A stretch of DNA of 64,000 nt from Agrobacterium tumefaciens (GCF_005221385.1 NZ_CP039903.1:620001-684000), one strand, 5' to 3'; numbered from the stretch's first letter, positions 51,701 through 61,506 are shown. Numbers and translations: made by a program. Notes: a model not told the origin generated them from the letters alone.

Positions 51701-52372
51701 ATGCGTATTCTCGTGGTTGAGGATGATGCCAATCTCAATCGTCAGCTGACCGATGCGCTGAAAGAGGCCGGTTATGTTGTCGATCAGGCATTTGACGGCG
51801 AGGAAGGGCATTATCTCGGCGATACCGAACCCTATGACGCCATCGTCCTCGATATCGGCCTGCCGCAGCTGGATGGTATCACTGTCGTTGAAAAATGGCG
51901 TGCGGCCGGCAAGGCCATGCCGGTCCTCATCCTCACCGCCCGCGATCGCTGGAGCGACAAGGTCGCAGGCATCGATGCCGGCGCCGACGATTACGTCACG
52001 AAGCCTTTCCATGTGGAAGAAGTGCTTGCCCGCGTGCGCGCGCTCATCCGCCGCGCCGCCGGCCACGCTTCCTCCGAACTGGTCTGCGGCCCGGTCAGGC
52101 TGGACACCAAATCCTCCAAGGCGACCGTCAACGGCACAACGCTGAAGCTCACCTCGCACGAGTTCCGCCTGCTGTCCTATCTCATGCATCACATGGGCGA
52201 GGTTGTCTCGCGCACGGAACTGGTCGAACATATGTACGATCAGGATTTCGACCGCGATTCCAACACGATCGAGGTGTTTGTCGGACGTTTGCGCAAGAAG
52301 CTCGGGGTTGATCTGATCGAGACGATCCGTGGTCTCGGTTACCGGATGCAAGCGCCGGCAGATGCGAAGTAA
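51701..52372 (+). CDS. feuP: FeuP OmpR-family response regulator
   Basis: The 223-residue protein has a receiver domain with the phosphoacceptor D51 (IVLDIGLPQ), acidic residues E7/D8/D9 and K102 region (ADDYVTKPFH), and a C-terminal winged helix (about 128-218; LTSHEFRLLSYLMHHMGEVV, NTIEVFVGRLRKKLGVDLIE, TIRGLGYRM). It matches rhizobial FeuP, which controls cyclic glucan export genes and, in Rhizobium leguminosarum, iron uptake. It overlaps feuQ by 11 bp. Confidence 0.88.
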   Translation: MRILVVEDDANLNRQLTDALKEAGYVVDQAFDGEEGHYLGDTEPYDAIVLDIGLPQLDGITVVEKWRAAGKAMPVLILTARDRWSDKVAGIDAGADDYVTKPFHVEEVLARVRALIRRAAGHASSELVCGPVRLDTKSSKATVNGTTLKLTSHEFRLLSYLMHHMGEVVSRTELVEHMYDQDFDRDSNTIEVFVGRLRKKLGVDLIETIRGLGYRMQAPADAK

Positions 52373-53762
52373 TTCTCTCACCGCCCGCGTTCTGCTGCTC
52401 GCGTCTGCCTGGTCGGCTCTGGCGCTGGTGGTGATCGCCGTCGTGATTTCGACGCTTTACCGGCAGGGGGTGGAGCGCAGCTTCACCGACCTTCTGCGGG
52501 CGCAGCTTTATAACGTCATCAACTCCGTGACGATTTCCAACGAGAATACGCTGGCCGGCAGCCCGCAGCTCGGCGATCTCCGGTTTTCGCAGCCCGATAC
52601 CGGCTGGTACTGGGTTGTCGAGCCACTCGGCAATTTCCAGACCGCGCCGCTGGTTTCTTCTTCGCTCGGCGTGTCGACGCTGCCGGTGCCGAGCATTCTC
52701 GACGCACCCTTCGACAACAGATACGAGCGCTTTTATGCGGTTACCGACGAGGCCGGCAACAAGGTGCGCGTGGCGGAAACGGAAGTGGTGCTTGACGGTG
52801 AGGGGCGGGCGGCGCGTTTCCGCGTTTCCGGCAATCTGAATGTCGTGGAAGACGATGTGCGCGATTTCTCCAACAGCCTCTATCTGGCGCTGGCCGTCTT
52901 TGGTGTCGGCAGTCTCGTCGTCAACGGCCTTGCCATTCTCTACAGTCTGCGGCCGCTCGATCAGGCCCGCGTCGCGCTCGGCAAGATAAGAGGCGGGGAG
53001 GCGGAGAGCCTCGAAGGTGAATTCCCGCGTGAAATCCAGCCGCTGGCCAATGAAGTCAATGCGCTGATCGACAGCAACCGCCGGCTTGTGGAGCGTGCCC
53101 GCATGCAGGTCGGCAATCTCGCGCATTCGCTGAAAACACCGATTGCCGTTCTTCTGAACGAGGCCCGCACGCTGGAGCCGCAGCATGGCGATCTGGTGCG
53201 CGCGCAGGCCGACGCCATGCAGGCGCAGGTGCAATCCTATCTTTCCCGCGCCCGCATCGCCGCCCAGCGCGGCTCGATCCTTGCTCGCGTGGAAGCGGAG
53301 CCGGCGCTGGAACGGCTGGTGCGTGTGATGCGCCGCCTGAACCCCGAAAAACAGTTCGTGCTGAATTTCGAGCAACCGGGCGCAGTACTCGGCATGGAAC
53401 AGCAGGATCTGGAAGAGGTCGTCGGCAACCTTCTGGAAAATGCCGCACGTTTTGCGCAGACCAGAGTGGTCGTCACGCTTGCCACCGGCACGCACCCTTC
53501 CTCCGATGCCGAAATCGGCCGCCGTTCATGGGTGGAGCTGACGGTTGAGGATGACGGGCCGGGGCTGGAGCCGGAACAGATCAGCGAGGCGATGAAGCGC
53601 GGCCGCAGGCTTGATGAGAGCCGTCCGGGCACCGGGCTCGGCTTGTCGATCGTTTCCGAGGTGGTGTCAGAGTACCATGGCCGCTTTTCGCTGTCGCGCA
53701 GCGCCATCGGCGGGCTGAAAGCCGATCTGATTTTGCCGGGCCTTTCGAAAGAGCTTGCGTGA
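52362..53762 (+). CDS. feuQ: FeuQ sensor histidine kinase
   Basis: The 466-residue kinase has one membrane segment at 10-33 and a second at 172-195. Between them lies a periplasmic sensor domain, and a HAMP-like segment follows. The phosphoacceptor H255 is in GNLAHSLKTPIAVLL. The HATPase domain has NLLENAARFA, DDGPGL and GTGLGLSIVSEV. It phosphorylates FeuP. The ATG at 52362 overlaps the feuP end and is preferred. The pair, with feuN upstream, is diagnostic for rhizobia. Confidence 0.88.
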   Translation: MRSNSLTARVLLLASAWSALALVVIAVVISTLYRQGVERSFTDLLRAQLYNVINSVTISNENTLAGSPQLGDLRFSQPDTGWYWVVEPLGNFQTAPLVSSSLGVSTLPVPSILDAPFDNRYERFYAVTDEAGNKVRVAETEVVLDGEGRAARFRVSGNLNVVEDDVRDFSNSLYLALAVFGVGSLVVNGLAILYSLRPLDQARVALGKIRGGEAESLEGEFPREIQPLANEVNALIDSNRRLVERARMQVGNLAHSLKTPIAVLLNEARTLEPQHGDLVRAQADAMQAQVQSYLSRARIAAQRGSILARVEAEPALERLVRVMRRLNPEKQFVLNFEQPGAVLGMEQQDLEEVVGNLLENAARFAQTRVVVTLATGTHPSSDAEIGRRSWVELTVEDDGPGLEPEQISEAMKRGRRLDESRPGTGLGLSIVSEVVSEYHGRFSLSRSAIGGLKADLILPGLSKELA

Positions 53763-53800
53763 GGCAAGAAAAAAGGCAAGAAATTCAATGGCGCCATATC

Positions 53801-53858
53801 AGAGCATTTCCAGGAAAAGTGGATCCCGGTTTTCCGTCCGGAAATGCGAAAACGCTCT
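53801..53858. repeat. Dispersed 58-bp palindromic repeat (AGAGCATTTCC type)
   Basis: The sequence starting AGAGCATTTCCAGGAAAAGT, then CCGGTTTTCCGTCCGG, ending GCGAAAACGCTCT is a short inverted repeat that I recognise as very common in Agrobacterium and Rhizobium genomes. It lies between feuQ and the lipoprotein gene and may form the end of the feu transcript. Only this copy is visible in the window. Confidence 0.7.
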
Positions 53859-53889
53859 AGGTGCAATGCGGTAGGAAAGAGGACAGGGT

Positions 53890-54354
53890 TTGGTTGACGT
53901 GTATGATGGCTGTCGCTCCGTGACGATGCGTTCGCTGGTGTCACGCCCGGCACTTCTCTCGATCCTGTGCGTTTCGATGCTGAGCGCCTGCACCACCACG
54001 GGCACCCGCCCGGCGGGCGGCGGCCTGTTCGGTCGCTCGGCGCAGCCTTCGACGCCTTTCCTTGCCAATCTTGAGGGCGGCATTGTCGGGCGAAGCGGCG
54101 TGCAGCTCGACAGGGGCGATCAGACCAAGGCGCTGGAGGCGGAATACAAGGCGCTGGAAACGGCGCCTGTCGGCACGCCCGTTGCCTGGAACGGCGATGA
54201 TGCCAAGGGCCAGGTGGTTGCCAATGCGCCCTATCAGGTGGGCAATCAGAACTGCCGGCAATATTCGCACACCCTCACCATGGATGGACGCGAAACCAAG
54301 GTGCGCGGCGCGGCCTGCCGCAATGCCGATGGCAGCTGGTCGCCTTTGACCTGA
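53890..54354 (+). CDS. RT0821/Lpp0805-type surface lipoprotein
   Basis: The protein has 154 residues from the TTG at 53890, which has AAAGAGGACAGGGT upstream; an ATG at 53926 would give a more compact signal peptide but has no RBS. A lipobox LLSILCVSMLSAC places the lipidated cysteine at about residue 34. The mature part has a glycine-rich region (GGGLFGRS, LEGGIVGRSG) and a C-terminal NCRQYSHTLTMDGRETKVRG plus AACRNADGSWSPL block, typical of the RT0821/Lpp0805 surface antigen family (17 kDa antigen-like). It is probably an outer membrane lipoprotein. Confidence 0.85.
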   Translation: MVDVYDGCRSVTMRSLVSRPALLSILCVSMLSACTTTGTRPAGGGLFGRSAQPSTPFLANLEGGIVGRSGVQLDRGDQTKALEAEYKALETAPVGTPVAWNGDDAKGQVVANAPYQVGNQNCRQYSHTLTMDGRETKVRGAACRNADGSWSPLT

Positions 54355-54514
54355 CGAGTTTGACGTAAATCAAGGTCACCGACCTCTGCCGATGACAAGA
54401 AAAGGCACGGCGGAACAGCCGAAACAGGGCTTGCGGTGCGGCGTGATGTCTCAAATTCACGTCATCCCCGTGCTTCATGTTTCCATGTGCCGCGCATTCG
54501 AGTAATTGAGCCTT

Positions 54515-55678
54515 ATGTTCTGGATTGTCGTTGCGATATTGACGGCGGCTGTCGCCGTCGTCCTGATGTACCCGCTGATGCGGAAGACCGAGGCGCCTGA
54601 GACGCGCCGCGACGGTGAGGTTGCCGTTTACCGCGACCAGCTGGCCGAACTGGACCGCGAGCGTGCGGCTGGTCTTATCGGCGAAACCGAGGCGGACTAT
54701 GCCCGCGCCGAAATCGGTCGCCGCCTGCTTGCCGCCGCCGAGACGGAGGAGCAGCAGGGCAAGCAGGACCGGCCGCGCCGGCACAATCTCGCGGCAAGCC
54801 TCATCACCGTTCTTTTGCCTGCACTCGGGCTCTGTCTTTACGTCTGGAACGGCAGTCCGGAAGTGCCGGACATGCCGCTCGAGGCACGTCTTGAAAAGCC
54901 CGGCAATGACATGAACCTGCTGGTCGCCCGCGCCGAGAGGCATCTGGCGCAGAACCCGGATGACGGCGCCGGCTGGGATATTCTGGCCCCGATCTATTTC
55001 AAGACGCTGCGGCTTGGCGATGCCGAGCTTGCCTATCGAAATGCGCTTCGTATTCTGGGACCCAGCGCCGAACGGCTGACGGGCCTTGGCGAAACGCTGG
55101 TGGCCGGCAATGACGGCATCGTCATCGAGGCAGCACGTGACGCCTTTGCTGAGGCCGAGAAGCTGACGTCAGGCAATCCGCGTGCCCGCTTCTATCTGGC
55201 GCTGTCGCTGGAACAGGCGGGCAAGGCGGACGAGGCACGTGCGGCCTTTGCGGCGCTGGAGGCCGATGCGCCGGCTGGCGCACCCTGGCTGCCGCTGGTT
55301 CGCGAACATATCGCCCGCACCGGCGGCGAGACGGCCCCAGCCACGCCCGGTCCGACCGCGCAGGATATGGCGGCTGCGAATGACATGACGGCCACCGACA
55401 GGCAGGCGATGATCGAGGGCATGGTGGCAAGCCTCGACGCCAAGCTGAAGGAAAACCCGGCCGATTTTGAAGGATGGGTGCGGCTTGTGCGCGCCTATTC
55501 GGTGCTGAAGAACGAAGCCAAGGCCGGAGAGGCTCTGCGGGCGGGACTGAAGGCTTTCCCGCCGGAGGGTGAGCAGGGCAGGCAGCTTCTGGCGCTGGCG
55601 AAGGAACTGGGCGTTTCCGCCGGACCGATCCGCACCACCGGGCAACAGGATGCCGCGCCGCAGGGAGTGACGCAATGA
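54515..55678 (+). CDS. ccmI: Cytochrome c maturation protein CcmI
   Basis: The protein has 387 residues from [20 protein letters not shown]; a TTG three codons upstream is an alternative. It has two membrane helices (about 1-19 and 93-112), the linker [28 protein letters not shown] typical of CcmI/CycH, and a periplasmic TPR-like domain ([36 protein letters not shown]). It binds apocytochrome c and feeds it to CcmF/CcmH. First gene of ccmIEFH, overlapping ccmE by 4 bp. Also called cycH in rhizobia. Confidence 0.95.
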   Translation: MFWIVVAILTAAVAVVLMYPLMRKTEAPETRRDGEVAVYRDQLAELDRERAAGLIGETEADYARAEIGRRLLAAAETEEQQGKQDRPRRHNLAASLITVLLPALGLCLYVWNGSPEVPDMPLEARLEKPGNDMNLLVARAERHLAQNPDDGAGWDILAPIYFKTLRLGDAELAYRNALRILGPSAERLTGLGETLVAGNDGIVIEAARDAFAEAEKLTSGNPRARFYLALSLEQAGKADEARAAFAALEADAPAGAPWLPLVREHIARTGGETAPATPGPTAQDMAAANDMTATDRQAMIEGMVASLDAKLKENPADFEGWVRLVRAYSVLKNEAKAGEALRAGLKAFPPEGEQGRQLLALAKELGVSAGPIRTTGQQDAAPQGVTQ

Positions 55679-56187
55679 CCCGCAAACAGAAACGTCTGGC
55701 AATCATCGGCGGCGGCATGAGCTTCATCGTTGCAGCCGTGTTGCTCGTCATGTTCGCCTTCGGCCAGTCCATCGCCTATTTCTACATGCCTGCCGATCTG
55801 GAAAAGACACCCGTTAATCCCGGCACCCGCATCCGTCTCGGTGGTCTGGTGGCGGAAGGTTCGATCAAGCGCGGCGAGGGCCGCACGGTGAGCTTCACCG
55901 TGACGGATGGCGAGGCCAATGTGCCCGTCAGCTACACCGGCATCCTTCCCGATCTTTTCCGCGAAGGGCAGGGCGTTGTGACCGAGGGCGTGTTCGATGT
56001 CGCGACGCGTGGCTTCGTGGCCGACAGCGTGCTGGCCAAGCACGACGAGAACTACATGCCGAAGGAAGTGGCCGACCGTCTGAAGGACAAGGGCCTGTGG
56101 CAGCATGGCGGCGATGGCGAGAACCCCGCCGCCGCAACGCCATCAGCCGGCGCCGCCTCTGCTGAGAAGACCGGAGCGACAAAATGA
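55675..56187 (+). CDS. ccmE: Cytochrome c maturation heme chaperone CcmE
   Basis: The 170-residue protein has a membrane anchor (about 8-29) and a periplasmic OB fold, with the heme-binding H123 in [16 protein letters not shown] (the HxxxY motif, Y127). The sequence [20 protein letters not shown] is typical. It carries heme covalently from CcmABCD to CcmF. The C-terminal Ala-rich tail (about 145-170) is as in alphaproteobacteria. Overlaps ccmI and ccmF by 4 bp each. Also called cycJ. Confidence 0.97.
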   Translation: MTRKQKRLAIIGGGMSFIVAAVLLVMFAFGQSIAYFYMPADLEKTPVNPGTRIRLGGLVAEGSIKRGEGRTVSFTVTDGEANVPVSYTGILPDLFREGQGVVTEGVFDVATRGFVADSVLAKHDENYMPKEVADRLKDKGLWQHGGDGENPAAATPSAGAASAEKTGATK

Positions 56188-58175
56188 TCAACGAGATCGG
56201 CCACTATGTTCTGGTTCTGGCGCTCGGTGTGGGGCTGATTGTCTCGACGCTGCCGGTTATCGGTGCGCGCCGCAACGACCGGGCGCTGATGGATGTCGCC
56301 TCGCTTGGCTCCGTCATGATGTTCCTGCTGGTGGGCTTTTCCTTCGCGGCGCTGACGCGGGCCTACGCGGTCTCGGATTTTTCCGTGCGCAACGTCTGGG
56401 AAAACTCCCATTCGCTGATGCCGATGCTTTACAAGCTGACCGGCGTGTGGGGCAACCATGAAGGCTCCATGCTTCTCTGGCTGCTCATTCTGGTGTTTTT
56501 CAGCGCGCTCGTCGCCGCCTTCGGCCGCAACCTGCCGGAAACGCTCAAAGCCAATGTTCTGGCCGTACAGGCCTGGATTTCCGTCGCCTTCCTGCTGTTC
56601 ATCCTGCTCACCTCCAATCCGTTTCTGAGGCTGTCGCCGGTGCCGGCCGAGGGGCAGGACCTGAACCCCATCCTTCAGGATTTCGGTCTCGCCATCCATC
56701 CGCCGCTGCTTTACCTCGGTTATGTCGGCTTTTCCGTCTGTTTTTCCTTCGCCGTTGCGGCGCTTTTGGAAGGCCGCATCGATGCCGCCTGGGCGCGCTG
56801 GGTAAGGCCTTGGACGCTTGCCGCCTGGACCTTCCTGACCGCCGGCATCTCCATGGGTTCCTACTGGGCCTATTATGAACTCGGCTGGGGCGGCTGGTGG
56901 TTCTGGGATCCGGTGGAAAACGCTTCCTTCATGCCCTGGCTTGCCGGAACGGCGCTTTTGCATTCGGCGCTCGTCATGGAAAAGCGCGAGGCGCTGAAAA
57001 TCTGGACCGTGCTTCTGGCGATCATGACCTTTTCGCTGTCGCTGCTGGGCACCTTCCTCGTCCGCTCCGGCGTCTTGACCTCGGTGCATGCCTTCGCCAC
57101 CGATCCGAGTCGCGGCATCTTCATCCTCGGTATTTTGACGATCTTCATCGGTGGGGCTTTCGCGCTCTTTGCATGGCGCGCGCCGTCGCTGAAGGTCGGC
57201 GGCCTGTTTGCGCCGATCTCGCGCGAAGGGGCACTCGTCCTCAACAATCTCATTCTCACGGTCTCGACCGCCACGGTGCTGATCGGCACGCTCTATCCGC
57301 TCATTCTGGAAACCCTGACGGGTGAAAAAATCTCGGTCGGCGCGCCGTTCTTCAACCTCACCTTCGGCCTGCTGATGATCCCGATCCTGATCGTCACGCC
57401 GTTCGGGCCGATGCTGGCGTGGAAGCGCGGCGATCTTCTCGGTGCATTCCAGCGGCTTTATGTGGCCGCCGCCATTGCAGCCTTTGCCGGGCTGGCGCTC
57501 TGGTACGTGGAAAATGGCGGCCCGGTGCTGGCGGCACTCGGCATCGCCGCCGGTTTCTGGCTGATTTTCGGTGCGTTTGCCGATCTCTGGTATCGCGCCA
57601 ATTTCGGCAAACTGGCCTTCGGCATTGCATTCCGCCGTTTAAAGGGCCTGCCGCGCTCTGCCTTCGGTACCGCGCTTGCGCATATGGGCGTCGGCATTAC
57701 CGTGCTTGGCATCGTCATCGTCACCACCTACGAGACCGAAACCGTCCTGGAAATGAAACAGGGCATGGTGGCGGAAGCGGGCGGTTACAGCCTCACCTTT
57801 GATGGTATCCGCCACGCCGTCGGCCCCAACTTCACCGAGGATCGCGGCCATTTCACCGTGCGCAAGGCGGGGGTCGAGGTGGGTGACGTCTGGTCGTCCA
57901 AGCGGCTCTATACCGCGCGGCGCATGCCGACGACGGAAGCCGGCATCCTGACCTTCGGCCTCAGCCAGCTTTATGTCTCGCTGGGCGACCCCATGGCCGA
58001 TGGCGGCATGGTGGTGCGCATCTGGTGGAAACCCTTCATCCTGTGCATCTGGGGCGGCACGCTGTTCATGATGGTGGGCGGCTTCATCTCGCTCTCCGAC
58101 CGGCGTTTGAGGGTGGGGGCACCCAATCGCAAGGCGAAGCCTGTACGGGCTGCGATGCCGGAGGCGGCGGAATGA
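56184..58175 (+). CDS. ccmF: Heme lyase subunit CcmF
   Basis: The 663-residue protein has about 15 membrane segments and the WWD heme-handling motif [19 protein letters not shown] (about 233-251), together with [20 protein letters not shown] and [14 protein letters not shown]. It is the core heme lyase that attaches heme to apocytochrome c with CcmH and CcmI. It overlaps ccmE by 4 bp. An ATG overlapping its stop (58172) is the ancestral start position of ccmH, but a repeat has inserted right after it. Also called cycK. Confidence 0.97.
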   Translation: MINEIGHYVLVLALGVGLIVSTLPVIGARRNDRALMDVASLGSVMMFLLVGFSFAALTRAYAVSDFSVRNVWENSHSLMPMLYKLTGVWGNHEGSMLLWLLILVFFSALVAAFGRNLPETLKANVLAVQAWISVAFLLFILLTSNPFLRLSPVPAEGQDLNPILQDFGLAIHPPLLYLGYVGFSVCFSFAVAALLEGRIDAAWARWVRPWTLAAWTFLTAGISMGSYWAYYELGWGGWWFWDPVENASFMPWLAGTALLHSALVMEKREALKIWTVLLAIMTFSLSLLGTFLVRSGVLTSVHAFATDPSRGIFILGILTIFIGGAFALFAWRAPSLKVGGLFAPISREGALVLNNLILTVSTATVLIGTLYPLILETLTGEKISVGAPFFNLTFGLLMIPILIVTPFGPMLAWKRGDLLGAFQRLYVAAAIAAFAGLALWYVENGGPVLAALGIAAGFWLIFGAFADLWYRANFGKLAFGIAFRRLKGLPRSAFGTALAHMGVGITVLGIVIVTTYETETVLEMKQGMVAEAGGYSLTFDGIRHAVGPNFTEDRGHFTVRKAGVEVGDVWSSKRLYTARRMPTTEAGILTFGLSQLYVSLGDPMADGGMVVRIWWKPFILCIWGGTLFMMVGGFISLSDRRLRVGAPNRKAKPVRAAMPEAAE

Positions 58176-58189
58176 GTGTGGCCTTGCTA

Positions 58190-58307
58190 CCCTCATTCCT
58201 GTGCTTGTCACAGGAATCCAGCCGACGCACGTCTGCGCGGCGAGAGAGACCTTCCAGCCCAAGGACTTGGGCTCGCTGGATTCCTGTGACGGGCACAGGA
58301 ATGAGGG
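58190..58307. repeat. Palindromic repeat, family C, copy 2, inserted at ccmH 5' end
   Basis: The 118-bp element has the arms CCCTCATTCCTGTGCTTGTC and complement and the stem AGCCCAAGGACTTGGGCT, in the opposite orientation to the copy at 12282. It lies between the ATG overlapping ccmF (58172) and the CcmH signal peptide (from about 58316), and remains open in the ccmH frame. Its end AATGAGGGAG supplies both a possible start codon and a ribosome-binding site for ccmH. Confidence 0.85.
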
Positions 58308-58768
58308 AGTGTGTGGTGGCGCTCGGGCTTCTTTTCACCCTCATCTTCGCTGCAGCCTCGCCGGCCTTCGCCTTCAACCCCGACGAGGTACTGAAAGACC
58401 CCGTGCTGGAACAGCGCGCCCGCAACCTGACGTCTCAGCTGCGCTGCATGGTCTGCCAGAACCAGTCTATCGATGACAGCAACGCCGAGCTTGCGCGTGA
58501 CCTGCGCGTCCTGGTGCGTGAGAGGCTGGTTCAGGGCGATAGCGACAAGGCCGTCATCGATTATGTCGTGTCGCGTTATGGCGAGTTCGTGCTCTTGAAA
58601 CCGCGCCTCAGCCTTCGCACCGTGCTTTTGTGGGGCGCGCCCGTCGGTCTTACACTTGTGGGCATTTTCGCTGTTTTCGTCTTTTCGCGCCGCCGGGCAA
58701 CGCAGGAGAGGCCGCAAAAACTGAGCGCGGACGAAGAAGAGAGAATCCGTAATCTCATTGAAAAATAA
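58301..58768 (+). CDS. ccmH: Cytochrome c maturation thiol-disulfide protein CcmH
   Basis: The protein has 155 residues from the ATG at 58301. Other starts are the ATG at 58172, overlapping the ccmF stop, which would read 43 residues through the repeat, and GTG at 58316 after GAGGGA. The protein has a signal peptide (VALGLLFTLIFAAASPAFAF), the redox motif C49-M-V-C52 in LRCMVCQNQSIDDS, and a C-terminal membrane helix (about 105-125). It reduces apocytochrome c cysteines before heme attachment. A repeat insertion at its 5' end makes the start ambiguous. Also called cycL. Confidence 0.92.
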   Translation: MRECVVALGLLFTLIFAAASPAFAFNPDEVLKDPVLEQRARNLTSQLRCMVCQNQSIDDSNAELARDLRVLVRERLVQGDSDKAVIDYVVSRYGEFVLLKPRLSLRTVLLWGAPVGLTLVGIFAVFVFSRRRATQERPQKLSADEEERIRNLIEK

Positions 58769-58799
58769 CCGGTTTCCATGTCGGCCCCCGGTTCTTTTT
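58767..58799 (+). terminator. Putative terminator of the ccm operon
   Basis: AACCGG and CCGGTT, 15 bases apart, are followed by CTTTTTC directly after the ccmH stop codon. The stem is short but the T-run is clear. Confidence 0.55.
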
Positions 58800-58923
58800 C
58801 AACATTACGGATTTTTCATTCGTCAGACACTTCGCCGTAAGGTGTTGCCTCCTATATCTTCATCATCCACCGCTTCTCCCCCGGTCAAACGGGCTCCAGT
58901 CTGAATGAAGAAAGAAGGTACCA

Positions 58924-60477
58924 ATGTCTCACTCTCAAAACGGACGCTCCTCGCTGAAAACGGCTCTGAAGGCCACGACCGTCGGCGGCCTTGCCGCGCT
59001 GATGCTTTCGACCGGCATCGCCGCACCGATCGCTCATTCGCTTGCAGCACCCGTCGAAGTGACTGCGCCGCAGGTTCCGAGCTTTGCCAATGTGGTTGAT
59101 GCGGTTTCGCCCGCAGTCGTCTCCGTTCGCGTCCAGTCGAATGTGCAGCCCGCTTCCGATGATTCCAGCAACTTCTCCTTCAATTTCGGCGGCCGTGGTC
59201 TCGACCAGCTGCCGGACGATCATCCGCTGAAGCGCTTCTTCAAGGAATTTGGCGGCCCCAATCAGGACCGTTCAGAGCGTGGCCCGAACCGCCACCGTGA
59301 CGGCAAAGGCCCGCTGCGCCCGGTCGCTCAGGGGTCGGGCTTCTTCATCTCCGAAGACGGTTACGTCGTCACCAACAATCACGTTGTCGATGACGGTTCC
59401 GCATATACGGTCGTGATGAATGACGGCACCGAACTCGATGCCAAGCTCGTCGGCCGTGATCCGCGCACCGATCTGGCGCTGCTGAAGGTCGATGTGAACC
59501 GCAAGTTCACCTATGTGAAGTTCGCCGATGACAGCAAGATCCGCGTCGGTGACTGGGTCGTCGCCGTCGGCAACCCCTTCGGTCTCGGCGGCACGGTGAC
59601 ATCGGGCATCATCTCCGCCCGCGGCCGCGATATCGGCTCCGGCCCCTATGACGACTACCTGCAGATCGACGCTGCCGTGAACCGTGGTAACTCGGGTGGC
59701 CCCGCCTTCAACCTCAACGGTGAAGTCGTCGGCATCAATACCGCGATCTTCTCGCCCTCCGGCGGCAATGTCGGCATCGCCTTCGCCATCCCCGCATCGG
59801 TCGCCAAGGACGTGATTGCCGACCTGCAGAAGGACGGCAAGGTCGAACGCGGCTGGCTCGGCGTGCAGATCCAGCCCGTCAGCAAGGATATCGCCGAATC
59901 TCTCGGTCTTTCCGAAGCAAGCGGTGCGCTCGTTGTCTCGCCGCAGTCCGGTTCGCCGGGCGATAAGGCCGGCATCAAGCAGGGTGATATCATCACCGCC
60001 GTCAATGGTGAGCCGGTCAAGGATGCCCGCGACCTGTCGCGCCGCATCGGTGGCATGGCCCCCAATGCCAAGGTTGAAATCTCGCTCTGGCGCGGTGGTA
60101 AATCGCAGTCGGTAACCGTGACGCTTGGCGATCTGGCAAGCGACGATGCCTCCAAGGCAACGCCTGCCCAGAACGACGACAAGGGCAGCCAGTCTTCCAG
60201 CGAGAAGGTGCTGTCCAGCCTCGGCCTGACGGTTTCGCCCGCCGATGACGGCAACGGCCTTGCCATCACCGATGTCGATCCGGACAGCGACGCCGCCGCC
60301 CGTGGCCTGAAGACGGGTGAGAAGATCACCTCCGTCAACAACCAGCAGGTCGCTTCCGCCGCCGATATCGAGAAGATCCTCGAACAGGCCAAGAAGGACG
60401 GACGCTCCAAGGCGCTGTTCCAGATCCAGACGGACGACGGCAGCCGCTTCATCGCTCTGGATATCGACCAGGGCTGA
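58924..60477 (+). CDS. degP: DegP/MucD periplasmic serine protease
   Basis: The 517-residue Do-family protease has a signal peptide (about 1-42), a trypsin-like domain with the catalytic triad H153 (VVTNNHVVDDG), D183 (TDLALLKV) and S257 (NRGNSGGPAFN), and two PDZ domains (about 300-385 and 425-510). It degrades misfolded periplasmic proteins and can act as a chaperone. GAAGAAAGAAGGTACCA precedes the ATG. It follows the cytochrome c maturation operon, as in other rhizobia, and precedes a two-component system. Confidence 0.95.
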   Translation: MSHSQNGRSSLKTALKATTVGGLAALMLSTGIAAPIAHSLAAPVEVTAPQVPSFANVVDAVSPAVVSVRVQSNVQPASDDSSNFSFNFGGRGLDQLPDDHPLKRFFKEFGGPNQDRSERGPNRHRDGKGPLRPVAQGSGFFISEDGYVVTNNHVVDDGSAYTVVMNDGTELDAKLVGRDPRTDLALLKVDVNRKFTYVKFADDSKIRVGDWVVAVGNPFGLGGTVTSGIISARGRDIGSGPYDDYLQIDAAVNRGNSGGPAFNLNGEVVGINTAIFSPSGGNVGIAFAIPASVAKDVIADLQKDGKVERGWLGVQIQPVSKDIAESLGLSEASGALVVSPQSGSPGDKAGIKQGDIITAVNGEPVKDARDLSRRIGGMAPNAKVEISLWRGGKSQSVTVTLGDLASDDASKATPAQNDDKGSQSSSEKVLSSLGLTVSPADDGNGLAITDVDPDSDAAARGLKTGEKITSVNNQQVASAADIEKILEQAKKDGRSKALFQIQTDDGSRFIALDIDQG

Positions 60478-60582
60478 TGATTTGAATGACGATGCCGGTT
60501 CTTTTGGGACCCGGCATCGCCAGGGAATGTGTCTCGCCTCAAGGCGGGACAAAGAATATGGAGCGAGCGCGTGCCGCTTGTT

Positions 60583-60702
60583 TCTTCTCCCCGAGGGGGA
60601 GAAGGTCGCGGCAGCGGGATGAGGGGGCGACGTCAGCGATAGATCGCGAGGTTGCCCCCTCATCCGACCCTTCGGGCCACCTTCTCCCCGGCGGGGAGAA
60701 GA
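60583..60702. repeat. Intergenic palindromic repeat, family A, copy 4
   Basis: A full copy with ends TTCTTCTCCCCGAGGGGGAG and CCTTCTCCCCGGCGGGGAGA lies between degP and the response regulator gene. A perfect match CATCCGACCCTTCGGGCCAC lies near its right end. It fills most of the 270-bp spacer. Confidence 0.85.
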
Positions 60703-60747
60703 AAGGACCCGCAACGCCGGTCCAGGCAGTATCGCGGAGGAAATCTC

Positions 60748-61506
60748 ATGGAAAACAAGGTTCAGGAAATGTCTGTCGCATCTCTTTCCGGTTGTGCGGA
60801 AAAGGGCGAGGGCGCTATTGTCCCGCACATGAAGATTCTTGTCATTGAAGACGACCTAGAGGCTGCGGCCTATATGACCAAGGCGTTCCGCGAAGCCGGG
60901 ATCGTCGCCGATCACGCCAGCGACGGCGAGAGCGGCCTGTTCATGGGTTGCGAGAACGCCTACGACGTCATGGTGATCGACCGCATGTTGCCGCGCCGTG
61001 ACGGGCTTTCCGTCATCAGCGAGCTGCGCCGCCGCGGCATCGAGACGCCGGTTCTCATCCTCTCCGCGCTGGGGCAGGTGGATGACCGCGTCACCGGCCT
61101 GCGCGCCGGCGGTGACGATTATCTGCCGAAACCCTACGCCTTTTCCGAATTGCTCGCCCGTATCGAGGTGCTGGGCCGCCGCAAGGGCAAGCCCGAGCAG
61201 GACATGGTCTACCGGGTCGGTGATCTAGAACTCGACCGCCTTTCGCATGATGTCCGTCGCGGCGGCAAGGAAATCCTGCTGCAGCCGCGCGAATTCCGCC
61301 TGCTGGAATATCTGATGAAGAATGCCGGTCAGGTCGTCACCCGCACCATGCTTCTCGAAAACGTCTGGGATTATCACTTCGATCCGCAGACCAATGTCAT
61401 CGACGTGCATGTCTCCCGCCTGCGCTCGAAGATTGAGAAGGACTTCGAGAAGCCGCTGCTGAAGACCATTCGCGGTGCCGGTTACATGATGAAGGACGAG
61501 GGCTGA
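60748..61506 (+). CDS. OmpR-family response regulator
   Basis: The protein has 252 residues from the ATG at 60748, which has GGAGGAAATCTC upstream; starting at MKILVIEDDLEAAAYMTKAF (60829) would be the family norm but lacks any RBS, so a 27-residue leader seems real. The receiver domain has D78 (VMVIDRMLPRRDG) and GGDDYLPKPYAF. The winged helix (LQPREFRLLEYLMKNAGQVV; NVIDVHVSRLRSKIEKDF) is intact. It pairs with the adjacent kinase, likely an envelope stress system near degP. The next gene starts directly after its stop. Confidence 0.88.
   Translation: MENKVQEMSVASLSGCAEKGEGAIVPHMKILVIEDDLEAAAYMTKAFREAGIVADHASDGESGLFMGCENAYDVMVIDRMLPRRDGLSVISELRRRGIETPVLILSALGQVDDRVTGLRAGGDDYLPKPYAFSELLARIEVLGRRKGKPEQDMVYRVGDLELDRLSHDVRRGGKEILLQPREFRLLEYLMKNAGQVVTRTMLLENVWDYHFDPQTNVIDVHVSRLRSKIEKDFEKPLLKTIRGAGYMMKDEG

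Noticed and set aside
59272..60828. 518-codon minus-strand frame opposite degP
   Set aside because: Antisense shadow of DegP; the frame also runs through the family A repeat.
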